Shown here: one piece after another, positions 33,313 through 46,065 of the stretch
Numbering within the stretch: the first letter of the stretch is position 1
How the letters are laid out: each line of letters opens with the position of its first letter
From: Membranipora membranacea
Taxonomy: Eukaryota > Bryozoa > Gymnolaemata > Cheilostomatida > Membraniporidae
Assembly: GCA_914767715.1 (NCBI GenBank)
Contig: OU612073.1
Coordinates: 15,624,001 to 15,688,000, forward strand
DNA length: 64,000 nt
Direction of reading: 5' to 3'
The notes under the pieces: model-generated
What the model was told of the DNA's origin: nothing
Databases searched by the model: none
Seen by the model: only the letters and a program-made list of their open reading frames with translations
Translations under genes and position numbers: made by a program

Positions 33313-34449
33313 CAAAACCATCAGCTTATAGCAGTTGAATTGCAATAAGGCTTTAAAAATATGTACTAACTTGTTGCAACACATTTGAGATCATTACAAC
33401 CTACACATAATTAGACATTTATCATATCTTCTACTCAACAATTCTACTCAATCTTTTGTGTGAATTGGGATATCCTTGAATTCATGAAACGTTGTATGCT
33501 CACGATGCTTGAATCCAAACAGAAATGCTTTCTGATGTAAATAAAAATTGGTTAACAAGATGGAGTGGATGATAAATATTAAGAGCTTCTCATTGATTTT
33601 GGATCAGGGTCAAGACTGAGAAGAGTAACGACAAACTGTAATTAAATAACCTACTGCTACTGCTGGTAGTTTGGACGGACACCATATCTCTATCTAATCA
33701 GGCTACAGTCAATGAATTATGGGAGATTTCCAAGCGGGGAAGTGTTAATGAAGGGACTCTTTTCTTTCTACTGTTTCAAACAACCGAATGCCTCTTCTTC
33801 TCAAGGTACAAGTCTGGATAGCAGATAAAGACATGTCAATCATTACCATTGCATTATGGGATGCTGGCAGTGATGTTCCATGATCAACCACATTGGGCTG
33901 TGGAACGGAATGCCACTACCACTAACAGCAACCCAAGCTGAGTGTGAGTAGAAATACAGGTTTTCAGATACTTTAGTCTGTTTGAAATCTTAAATTTTTT
34001 AAGTCTATGTATATCAATTGCGGCTAGCTAAAACCAGCAAAAAAGTTACTTTTGCTCCATCAATTTCTAGATACAAATTTTTCATAAGTTTGATTTCAAC
34101 CGTCCATTAGCAAGGGAAGAAACTTGAGAAACACAGCAGTATTCTGCGGTTTTATATGACAAGGTTTTGAGCCTATTCTGATTAGGCGATTCAATCCAAC
34201 GAACTTATGTGCCTACAATAATACCTTAGCCAAAGGATGTGCTTTGTTTTTAGTTTTACATGAGGAGTTTTCAGCATAACTATTTTTATTCCTTCAATGA
34301 TAAAACAGCAAAATAAGGCAATAAAATAACAGGACATGTAACAACAAAATAATTAACAACCATTAAAAATCATTAACACTGTAACAAACATTGACTATTA
34401 AGTAGTAACACTAAATCTTTTTCAGACACTCTCCTAGTGGCCTTAGTTT
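33313..34449. other. No gene recognised
   Basis: Gap between the IFI pseudogene and the SYCP1-like gene. Probably includes the 3' UTR of the latter. Confidence 0.5.
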
Positions 34450-37400
34450 TTATTCTGAGCCAAATCCGAAACAATCAGAATCAGATTCTCTGATAGGACG
34501 AGCTGCATTCATAGGTCTGGTATGTCCCATCACTGCAGCCTTATGCTTCTTCTACAAAACAATAAACCAGTGATCAAGATATCAACAGAGCAAAGACACA
34601 TCAGGATATAAGGTACCAGAATTCCCTAAACCAAGCGTCAGAGACGACCACTTATTTAATTTGGCTACCAAAGCGCAATATTAGAGTTAAACACTCCTTG
34701 GTTTGACTAGTAAGGTCTTTAATTTTTGACAGGATGAAAGGATCAAGATTAATAACTGAATGTTTCACCTACTTACTCAATATGATATTTTATCACTATT
34801 TTTTCTTTGATTTGTTGCGCTAGCTAAGTCAAGACTTACCATAGTTTTGGACACTAGACCCAACTCCTCCCTTTTTCTGGTGTCAGAAGCTGGCCTGAGA
34901 CGCTATAAAATTTGAAATAGTATAAACGCAATATTGCTAGCAAACAACATCGACTATGATTGTAACTGCAGACTTTGTTGAGAGAAGTGAGGGAAATGGG
35001 CCGCAGTCAAGCCCCAAAACTTATTGAGCTGTGGTGCTGATCAACATTATAACATAGTTTTTAGTTTTTTCTCCCAATATTAATTCACTTCCTATAATTT
35101 CCACTAACAGTCATGTAAAATTAACATACTTTCTTTGGTGGGCGAATCATCTTGGACCTTGGCAGTCTATCCCCAGCGCTCTGTGAGGAGAGAGCGGGTG
35201 AGATGGAGTGATTCATAAGGCTACGATTAGTTGGTGTTAGGGGTTGGGTAGTTCTGCTGCTCGGTGTAACACATAGTGACTTCTGCTGACTGAGATTAGT
35301 GATAGGAGTTATCATACCTCTACCAGAAGCTACACTCTGAGGTGTAGATGATTTGAATGACTTATTGACCGTCTACAAAAAAAACAGAACATCATGAAAT
35401 TAAAAAAACTCATTTCTTGAGGAGAAAGTATTGGCTTATGATTATTTTAGCTAGGTTGGGGTGCCTTTATGCTGGCTAGCACCAACATCAGCTGGTCGAT
35501 ACAAATTAATGAGGTTGACTAAAAGATGGCTAGCCATAAATTTCAGTATTTCAAGCAAGTGCTAACAGACAAACTTTTCCTCCTGGGAACACTTTGATTA
35601 TCTACGGTATGCCATGGCTATTCTGACAAAATCATAATTGACATCCAGCCATTTTTCTGTTAGCTCCAAATTAATTTTTATGGATTAGCACCTGCTGAAC
35701 TCTGATGCAGCGCACTTCAAGACATATTTATCTGATAAGATTAGACTTATTAGACAAATTAGCTCCAAAATCACTCATTGAAAATGTACATCAAATTAGT
35801 GAGCGATTTGCAAGTGCGACCATAGCAAGTCGGCGATCGGCCAGCAATTTCGGCTGATTTAACTTGAAAGACCCACTTGGATACCTTATCTTACAGATAA
35901 ACCCTCTTCACACCCACCTCGATATCAAGCACTGAAGTATCCGAGTCAGAAGGAACAGCACCTTTCTGTTCTATTGGTGTACTGAACACTACACGGTTAG
36001 GCTTAGATGCAGATCCTTCACTTCGTAAAATACCTTTGGGATTATCCTGCATAACGCATAAATGATATCCAAAAACTAAAAAGGGATATCATACTATCAA
36101 GAAGTAAGTATTAGCTAGAGTATAATTTAGCTAGTCAACTTAAAGTTAGCTAACAACACACTATGGTTAGCTGATGTGAGTTTATAATGTTAAGGGGGTG
36201 AGTGAATGGTAGCTAAACTTAAACCAAGCTATCTCAAGCATTGGCAAAATGTTGAGCTTTAAATTCTTCTAGAATTTAGGGTATACACCTTCATAGCTAC
36301 AGTGAAAATAGATCTACCAATATGAAAAAGTGTTACAGTTGTTAAAATCTATACTCACAGAAGCTTGGCTAGATATAGGAGTTCGAGGAGTACTAAAAAT
36401 TGGAGGAGGTTTTCTCATCTGGCTACTTCTGGGTGTAGAATTCTTATAAGCTGCTATCCCACTCATCTGAGGAGTTGTCATACCAGGAGCGGAGTGAGAC
36501 TTGTGAGGGGTTAGGGATTTAGGAGTTGAGGGGGTACGGGCAGGTGTAGCGTGAGCCGTAGGTCTGATAGTGGCGTGCTGAGGTGTAGCTACCGGTGTCA
36601 TCGGCACCGCTACGGCAGCACAGCGCGACTTGAGATTCTGTACGGCGCACATCAGCTTACTAAACTCACAGTCCTTAAAAATCAGATAAATAGATAAAAG
36701 CTATATTATCCTAAACAGCTTTTTTGCATCAATTTTAAAAAAATAGTACAAAGCTTGTAATAACAACAATTTTATTTTCAAAGACATGAGTTTTAAATTT
36801 CTGTTAATGTTGTCATTTATGAATATGGCTAGTTACGGTTTCTTTTATTTGACTTTGTAACATAGGCTGTAGTAGTTATAAATTTCTCCTTTTTTTTTAT
36901 CACCAGCAAGTTGTACACAAAAAGCGGCGTGTATGAAAATTTCTTGATGGCAACCAACCTTTTGACTCCGCGGAGGTATGGCTTGTAGTAGTGCCTCCAT
37001 GTCAAGAAATGAGACAACCCACGTCTATTTTAAATAAATTTCCCATGTCTTACCTTGACGAGAAGTTTGTTAGAGACCTCCTGCAGCTCCTGTGTTTTAT
37101 TGGTTAGCTGAGAGACAACCTCATTATTCTCTTTCAGGCTCTGATCTAGTGATTTCTTAGTTATCTCCATATCTCTGTTTAACTCCTCTACTTTCTGAAC
37201 TTCCTAAATGCGGCAAAAATAACAGGAAAATAAAAACTGTCATATACCTACTGCCTTTTTTAAGCCGTTATGTAGACTGTATATGTATGCCCTTACCCTT
37301 AGTATTGGGCTCGGAGATTCGTAGAACATGCGAATGGAATTAAATTAATTAAAAATTATTATAATGTCAATAAAAGTATTAAAAAAAATTTAGACGTCTA

Positions 37401-40400
37401 TGCCAACATGTCAACAAATACCAAAACCATTCTAAATAACTTATGGGTATTCTTTTGGCAAAATAGGACCCAACTAATTGCTGGTTTGGAATGATTGATT
37501 GTGATGAGTATATTTTGTATTAGAGGGCCATGTAATTGGCATATTTTTGTTCTGCAGATGTGTAACACCTTAAAGATATATGCTCATGTTGAAATAATGC
37601 AGCCATACCTGATCTAGTTTTGTTTCTTTTTCTGTTAGCATCCTCTGTAGTTCATCATGGACTTTAGTGAAAGTCTCACTATTCAGTTTGATCTGAGATT
37701 CGTATTCGGCCTGCTGCGCCTTTACAGTATTGTTTAGAGTGTTTATTTCACCGTCATGATTGTCTATGGTCTCCTTTTGTTGACTTGTCAGTTCTTCAAT
37801 CTAGATAAACAGAAAATATTGCATCAAATGAACAGTTTGTGAAAAAGGTTCATATTCTATAGTTCTAAATTCCGCCGAGTGCTAATCTGTTGTAAAATTT
37901 GTTTTTTTCATTTCTCCTGCTGGTATTTAAAAACATGGGATCCCAAGTGCAACGTTTATAATTTAATGGAAGCTTTTTATTACAATGAAGAAGGGATTGT
38001 GAAAAAACATCGACCAAAAAAGTATCAAACTTTTGGCATTATATATTTAAAGGAAAGAAAATCCACCCAATATCATATCTTTCATAACAAAATCGTACTC
38101 AGTATCAGTCTCATCGTTTGTCATCTTTCTTCTGGGCGATAGCTAGCGAAAATGAAAATATTTGCTATTACCTTAACATTAGCCTGCTGGAGCTGAGCTT
38201 CTACATCAGATATGTTCTGTGCTAGGCTATCCTTCTCCTTCTGATGCTCTTGTCTCATATTATCCATCTGTAGAAAATAATCAACGAGAAAGAGCATTAT
38301 TAATGGGAAGAACAAGTAACCCCAACTTTAAAGATTCTTACCTCAGGGAGTTTTGTCCCATACTCCCTGCTGGCTATTAGCTGTAGTGTATCTGCATGAT
38401 TACCACAAATACAAAGAGTGTTAGAGGTTTGCAAGTTGTCAGTGCTACATCAGTAAATGTGTTTGTCAGGGTGGGATTTCCACAAATTATCACGAATGCT
38501 GGATGTTTTAAAAGAGCGTCATCGTCTGTGTGTGTATTTTGAGGAAACGGGCTGAGATCATATAAATCATAATAGATATATTCATTTTGAATCAACATAA
38601 TGAGCGAAATTGCTAGGGAGTGTGGATATATCTACATTATTCATGACTTATTTTGAGGCTGGTTGCCAAAAACCAAGTTAGTGTATGTGTCCATTATGAG
38701 AGGCATCATTATTGTAATCAATAAACCTTTGTAAATCGGCTATCGACTTTAAAAGTGCTGTTTAACTTACAGACTCCTTCATAGCGCTCCTAAATGATGA
38801 CTCATCAACAGCATACTGGTCCATAAGTTCTCTGAGTTTGGCTAACTCCTCCCTGCAAAATATCATCATACAATAAATATGGGAAAACACTGGATAATAT
38901 AACAGTATCACATGTTCGGTGGCTTATATGTTAGTGTGCGCTGCAAGATTTTAACTGAAACTATTGCATATTACGCTGATTACACTTCAATTAAGCATAT
39001 TTACTGACCCCAGATTATGGATTAACAATGTATACTCGACAGAATACTTCCAAGTGGTAACTTACTGTATGTTAAATATTATGCTTTGATGTGGTAACTT
39101 ACAATTGCAATGTAACAGTGGCCTGTTTCTGCTCTAGGTCATCATTTGTCTTCTGGAGTAGTTCAGAAGTAGATATTTGAGTAGACTGCAGCAGTTCACA
39201 ACTTGCCTGCAACAAAATCGAAACCATTACAGGCTACAATTTCACCAATTTTTAGTATAAGATAAAAATCTGAGGTATCGCTAAATATCCTTGTCCCGTC
39301 GGGACAAATAGGCGGCAGCTTGCAATTCTCAACTTTCCAAAGCAATCTCACTTGTCAGGTGAATCAGATTCAATGACGAAACATGTACACAGCTCCCAAA
39401 GCAGGAATGAAACAGATACTCACAGTTAGCTCAGATTTAGTGATATTGAGGGATTCGATTTCTTGTTTCAGTTTTTCCTCACTCTCGCACTTAACCTTAT
39501 ACGCCTCATCCTTATCTTTCATCTCATTCTCTAGTGTAAGCTGTAATGACAGGGAAAAAGGAGCAACACTACAGAAATCAACAGACACAAAACCTAGATT
39601 TCTCAATTATCAGCGGGTGTGCCCTACTGCTAAGATATCAGTATCAAATTCATAAATCAGTGTGTCATATATTATACTCAGCGTCTGTGGTATTCTATCA
39701 ATGAATATAGATTAACATTTCGTAGGGTACCTGCTGTATACGGAATTTATCTACACGACTCTTCAGCTCCTCAATCTGCTTCTCACATTCAGCTTCAAAG
39801 ATAAAACGTTTTATCACGAGTACAAAGGCGTTCTTAGTCGTAGTCTTTGTTATTCAGCACAATAATTGTGATAATAAATGTCAATGATGCAGTAACCAAA
39901 TGAACGGTATACATCTAGTACAAGCGCACATTCACGTACAGGAGAGAACTAACGATACATGATTTTGAAGAAACCAAGTTGTCAAACAAAATTGCCATGT
40001 CCTCACCAACTGAGGTCAATCTGTCGAAAAGAATAATTCTTACCTTTCTCATTGCATAACTCTTCACATCGAGACACCTCGCCCATCAGCGAAATATTCT
40101 TCTCATCCAACCTGAATATGTATTGAGATTGATCATCTTGAAGAGACCAGTATTTGCCCACTCTCGTGGTGGATACAAAATATTAGAGAAAATATTGATG
40201 TTTCTACTCAAAATCCTCCTAACAATGATGCACTGAAGGAACTTACCTGGACTGACAGTTGTCTAGCTTATCTCTTAGATCATCCATATCAGACACTAGA
40301 GTCTGTTTAGTAAGGGCGTGGTAAGCTTCAGACTGTCCTATTTTAGTCTGCAGAGAATTCATCTCCTCATCCTTACATAACTTCAGCTTCTCCATAGCAG

Positions 40401-43400
40401 CCATCAACTCTGCCTATATATAGAGAAAATTGATGAGTATATTGATGTTATACCGTCATAACCATAATAGCACTAAGTAATTCAAAGAAGTCAAGAAGGT
40501 TGCACGTACATCAATGGATGAAAGGTTGTTTCCATCAAAATGTGGTAAGTCCCTAACAATGCATTGATTGATATCACCTTGAAAAACAAAATACAAAATA
40601 AAAGTGAAGTATGTGAGTTACTGGTCCATCTCACCATGAATTAAAAAATGCAAGCAAAATGTTCCACTGATTTGCCCCATCTTTTAAGTGGTAGTAATGA
40701 ATATACATGGATTTATATGTAAGTGGTAAATATATGAATTTCAATTACCAAATTACTGGAGGACAAACTTGTCATGACAATGGACTCAGAAAATATTTTC
40801 TACTTAGAATAGGGTTATTACCTCTTTAATTGCGCTGGACTGTTGAGCTTCATCAAGGTTCTTCACCATCAGTGTCAACTCCTTAGCTTTCTCTTCTGCA
40901 AACAAATATTATTTATCAGTGTAACCACCTGAGAATGATCACAGCAGGGAGAATCACAGACACAATATAAATTTGGAGTTGCCCTTTCAATGCAAAAGAG
41001 AGGATAACTTTTAAGGGTCCAGGGTAACCACCTGTCTTGCACGCTATTTATGCATCGGGTCGAATGTGTATATATGCAATTGACGTATACCGAACAATGA
41101 ATTAGACCAAATGAACTTTTTGATCCACTTATTGTTCAATTTTAGCTCAGAAAACAATATAATACCTAGCTGTTTCCTCAGCCTCACTGACTCTGTATCC
41201 TTATCTTGTATTACATCCTTCATGGACTGCTCCTTCTCAATCAGCTCCTGTATGACAGTCTTATATTCTGTCTCTCTACTCTCAACTGCATACATACAAG
41301 TAGTGAGGTGATTGTGTCACACAAGCCAAATATTTATTGGAAACCCAAAGTAAAATCAATTTGGCTAACAATGTGTTTGGTTTCGCCGCAGGAGACTTAA
41401 TCTTAGGATTGAATTCACTAAGTTATTATTTTCACCTTAAGATCGCCCGGGTTTTATAGCACTGTATATTGGAGTCTTTCATGATGATGATATATATATA
41501 TAGCTATGTAAACTCCAATATATTATGTTAATATGATGCTGCTTACCAGTTTGCTCCATGGCAATGAGCTTTTCTTGAATGTCACTCTTTCCTTGACCAA
41601 TCTCTTCAAGGGCTCCCTGAAACAAAGCAAATGGGGATATGAACGCAGTATAACATTACATCCAGTGCCACTGCAAAACGACACAAGGTCAACCTCGGAA
41701 AACAAAAACCACTGGTTATATTATAGGGTATAATTAATAGCCAAACCAGCAGCAATTCCAACATTGAGCAAGATGCCCTAGCTGTCTCAAGCCATAGAAT
41801 CTGTAAGTCATAACAGACAATGGATGCTATTTTTTTGTCCCGTCTATGTGGGAAAATGATTAAATTAATGATAACTTTGGGTCAATAACTTACATTAACT
41901 CGTAGGGAATGTGACTCAATTTTCTTTGTCAACATAGCCTTAACACTGTCTCCCTTAGCCAAGAGACGTTTGATACCCAGATGATCTTCTGCCAAAGAGA
42001 AACACATCTCCCTTGTGGTAGCCACCCTGTAATAGTTAACATTATTATTGATGTTTTATGTTTATTATAATTATTATTGATTGTTTTTTGCCAGTCCTAT
42101 TTTGTTGTCTTTCAGGATGTTTTTGAAGATGGCGCATTCACCATGTCTTAAAAACAGTAGTGCTGTAGAGTCAGTAGACAAGCCATAGGTCAGTGCGCTT
42201 TGGACTGACCTAGCCCTGCAGAACAGAATTACATCATGTACCATATCCAGGAATGGCAAATGCTGGGAAGTACTACTAGGCCCTCATATCACTTACTTTT
42301 TTACTATCTCTTCATTGTTGGATTTCTGCCTTCTCAGGTTGTTTGACATCTCATTATTTTTCATCTACAAATAATAACATTATTGTTGTAGTGCTAACTG
42401 TTCACAGAGAAAGAATTTTCGATTTTGACTCAATTGGTACAAAATCAATGCACCATGCAGAATTGTCTATAATTATAATCCCACAGATAGCTTGAGTCCT
42501 AGCCAGACTTTAGGCTGCTGCTCTTCTTAATATAAGTATTTGGAGTAATCTTTTGACGCAAATAAAGCAACATATATCATTTTATCTCAGAGTAAGGATA
42601 TATATCCTTACTCTGTGATTCTATCTGATAAGGATATATGTTTGAAGGAGCAGTGATGATCATAACCAGAAACAACTGACCTTGACTGAGGTTAGCACAC
42701 TAGACAGAGAGCTTATCCTTGTCTGCTTCATTAGTATATCTTCTGTCTGTCAACATATTAACATATAAATACCATATGTTTATACTATACAATATATAAT
42801 CGAGTATTTATATGCTTACGGAAGATGCTATAGTGCGGATTTGTACAAATTATTGTGCGGTCAAGCTAGCTCGATTTTTTTCATAACAAATTATTCCTTT
42901 TACTATACCCTCTTATGGCCAGAGGTGCATAGTATAGCACAAATTTGTACAGTAGTATCCTTATCACTGCGGCCCCATTTTTGTTGACTCAAACAAAGTT
43001 AGTGATTTAAGCAGAAAAAATATAGGGTCAAAAAGGGAAGTTTTATCAGCATATCAAAGCCTAGAACATGATGTTCTCATGATGGAAAAAGAACTTGATG
43101 AGTAGTCGGTACATCAGAAAGCACTGTTAATAACTTTAAAAATTCTACAGTTCTTTGTCATCTAATATCTCACCTTTTGTTTGATTTGAGCTAGTGCTTG
43201 CACTTTGAACTGCTGAATTTTCTTTGCTTCAGCCTGAAGGCTCTCATACAATACCTCCATTTGATCCTCTGTGGATGTAATACCCTGAAAGATAGACTCA
43301 TGTCACTATTTAAATAGAAATTTCACGTCAGAACTAAAGCGAGAGTTAGTCTGTATGCCCCAGGGAATTAGATCTAGGGTTTGAGTGCCCAGTAAAAAAT

Positions 43401-44892
43401 TTTCAGTTTATATTCTGAGTTTGTATGAAAAGCAATACACGACAATATATTGCCCGAATTATAATGGATAATACAGACTACAGGTTTTAGGCAATTTCTT
43501 GATCAGACTAATGACCTCGAATGTAGTCCAAATCAAGAGATTGCATACACAGTAAGAATTAAGTATAGATACCTTGCTAGCTGTGAGAGGCTGATGGGAG
43601 ACAGATTCTATTGGTTTTTTAATTTCAACAATGTCTCCTTGAAGTTGAGATTCTGCATGTTTTACTGTAGTGGCTGGTTTAACTTCTGGTACACTCAATT
43701 TTTTGGACACCTTTACTTTAGTTACAGAAGCACTTTTTGCAGGTGGTATTTTTAGTTCTTTTACAGGCTTTGGAACAGCAAACACAGGAGTCGATTCAGC
43801 TATCGGATGAATGTTCTTCAGGCTGCCTTTCAGGGGAAGAGGTGTTCGGAACTCCCTATTTATCTGAAAAAAATTGGTTTTCCCATGATATCGCACCGCA
43901 TGTTTACTCTAGATTCAATACTAATTCCTTAAAATCTGTGAAAAAAACATCCTTTTACAACATAGAACAAGTTAGCTCCCCATGTTGTTGCTTGCAAAAG
44001 CTGTGACGTAGAAAGGGCCGTACCAAATATCAAGGTTTCACCAGTATCAAGGCGCGGAGGGAGTTTCTGAATTAAAGACAGCCAAGATCACTACATGTTT
44101 CTGATCGATCCAGTGACAGTGGGTCAGCAAACCTGCTAGGGGTCTTATTCTCTAATTGCTAGAAAACTATGGTTTATCATTCTGAGAAACAATTTGTGAA
44201 AAAATTTGAAAAACCAATTGTTGGATAATTTGAGCAAAGGGATAATAGTTGCTATAAAAAGCATTTCTCATTCTATATAAAGACCCCACCTGATCAATAC
44301 ATCACATGTCTTACAATAGTACGTCGCCACAAGAGGGTACAAACAGGTTTCAATTTTATAGTACTAGCAGATTTGTCAAGCTTTATTTATATCGAGAAAT
44401 TACTAAAATAATGCAAATAGTACTTCATTATCGATGTGAGAACTGTCAAATTCTTTTGCAATTATTTTGTTTAATTATCATAATAATGAAGTAAAGACTC
44501 GACGATAAGTCATATTATTAATTTAGTAAGTAAACAAATTTAAGCAAACCACTCCCACATATCATCGTTGATATGGGGGGCTCAGACTGATTGAGACCAG
44601 AAATATGTGCTTGACAAAAAGTCCGCTATTAATTAACACATGTTGCTGTTAATGTTTCTCTATACAGTGCTGCGTGCATTACACTCAGTCACTGGTCCTG
44701 GACTGACAGTGACTGAGTGACAGACACGACATGCTTCTCTTCCTACTTACTTACTACTTACTATCTATCTAATCTACTAGTACTACTACTACTCACGTGA
44801 TTGCTGATATCTTTCATAACAGGTTGGAAGCTAGTTTCCTCAATAGTTGTATTTGCTACTGATGAGTTCATGTGTCTGTTGAAGAAGTCCAT
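34450..44892 (-). CDS. SYCP1: Synaptonemal complex protein 1 (SYCP1)-like
   Basis: Twenty-four minus-strand exons, all phase-compatible, 985 aa (vertebrate SYCP1 is about 976): 44797-44892, 43573-43863, 43174-43284, 42681-42746, 42297-42364, 41894-42026, 41547-41616, 41166-41285, 40822-40895, 40247-40413, 40044-40111, 39731-39792, 39424-39540, 39103-39206, 38771-38852, 38342-38380, 38172-38267, 37609-37800, 37054-37203, 36359-36673, 35918-36046, 35130-35372, 34840-34902, 34450-34551. Residues 1-130 are disordered, ~135-720 form a long coiled coil, and ~705-985 are Ser/Thr/Pro-rich and basic. The coil start (LYESLQAEAKKIQQFKVQ) and EIVKKVATTREMCFSLAE resemble the conserved SYCP1 N-terminal coil. 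SYCP1 forms the transverse filaments that join homologous chromosomes in meiosis. The identification rests on layout, length and short motifs; another long coiled-coil protein is possible. Confidence 0.72.
42588..42615. repeat. Perfect 28-bp palindrome in an SYCP1 intron
   Basis: Centred on GGATATATATCC with outer arms CAGAGTAA/TTACTCTG, just 5' (plus sense) of exon 4 of the SYCP1-like gene. Likely a short foldback. Confidence 0.85.
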
Positions 44893-46065
44893 CTTGTGGC
44901 TTTTCATGCAGTTTAACCAGCAGGTTGGAAAGTAAGTGACCTTTTTTCAATTTCCCGGCTAAAAATAGGAGCAGACGATGAAGCAAGACAATCCAATGAG
45001 CATATTTAAAACACCAAAATATATTTCTCAAGAAATATATTTTGGTGTTGCACATGCGCAGTTATTTGTATTTTGGTTTCCAAACATGGCGACTCCTGTT
45101 AAACTTTAGTGAGATTGAGCACAGTGCACTGAAACTTTGCTGAAATTCTTATACAGGAACCAATATGATTGGTTTGGACTTCTCTTGATGGTTTGGTCGG
45201 ACTTGGATACTCCCACCTGTGTGCTATGAATACATGTAGCTATTCAACAACCCAAAATAATGGTGGTTATTCGTATCCTTTAATTTATCATAACAACAGT
45301 CTGAACAGTAATACACAGACAGTAACACTACACTTTTTTTATTGTTGAATATTCATACGTTAGTTTGAATATCAGCATGTAGTGAAGTGTTTACAATCTA
45401 ATCTTGCCAAGGGAAAGTCCAAGAAACAGCATACTTACTGGTACCAATGAACTCCCAGTTCATTGCTGGTACAACCAAGGAGCTCCATCACCAGTTCATT
45501 ATAATGGAAAGAAAGTGATTTAAATTAATATATATTAATTTTTTAAAGCTCCATCTACTTATTGTATGAGAATCTTCAAAATATTATTGCTTTAACTATG
45601 GTTACTACCACCCAGGAGTAACAGGGGATACTCCTTGCTACCACTGACTAGGCCTACCTCACTCTTGTCTAATTTACCTAGATGAAAAAACAGCTGTGGG
45701 AGAGTGAGACAGACACATACAACTCTCAACTGACTGGTTTATCAGTCCTCCTAAACTGCAGCATGTTGTGTTCAGCCTTGCTAGAACAGTTATCCCCATG
45801 TTCAGTAGTCTTTATCTTAGCCTTAGGTTTTCAAGCTTTAAATCTACTGTTAGTAGCTGTGATGTCTATAAAGATATGTTTCTTCGCAGTAAACTTATTG
45901 CTGTGATGTCGAGCGACCCACCAGTGTCGTGATAGCATGATAACAATCGACCTTTATAAATAGATTTGATAGCACATAATGACGTAGCCAACCTAACCTC
46001 CCTTACTCTATCGCCTTCTAAGTGTAGCTCATTTTCCTTATGGACTTATATACCTGAATTTACAC
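44893..46065. promoter_or_regulatory. Head-to-head intergenic region (SYCP1-like / CEP126-like)
   Basis: The start codons of two divergent genes are about 1.2 kb apart. At 45010-45049 lies a perfect hairpin with 19-bp arms (AACACCAAAATATATTTCT) and a 2-base loop. At 45083-45094 the plus strand reads AACATGGCGACT, close to a YY1 site (AANATGGCG). A hydrophobic 74-codon frame at 45682-45906 has no family match and is not called. A shared promoter is possible but inferred only from layout. Confidence 0.4.

Noticed and set aside
40509-40578. Extra SYCP1 exon (acceptor-like TTTTTCAAG, donor-like GTACGT)
   Set aside because: It would break the phase between exons ending at 40,822 and starting at 40,413, which join cleanly without it, and its translation is not coiled-coil.
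45682-45906. Hydrophobic 74-codon open frame between SYCP1 and CEP126
   Set aside because: No family resemblance, and hydrophobic runs are common in chance frames of AT-rich DNA.
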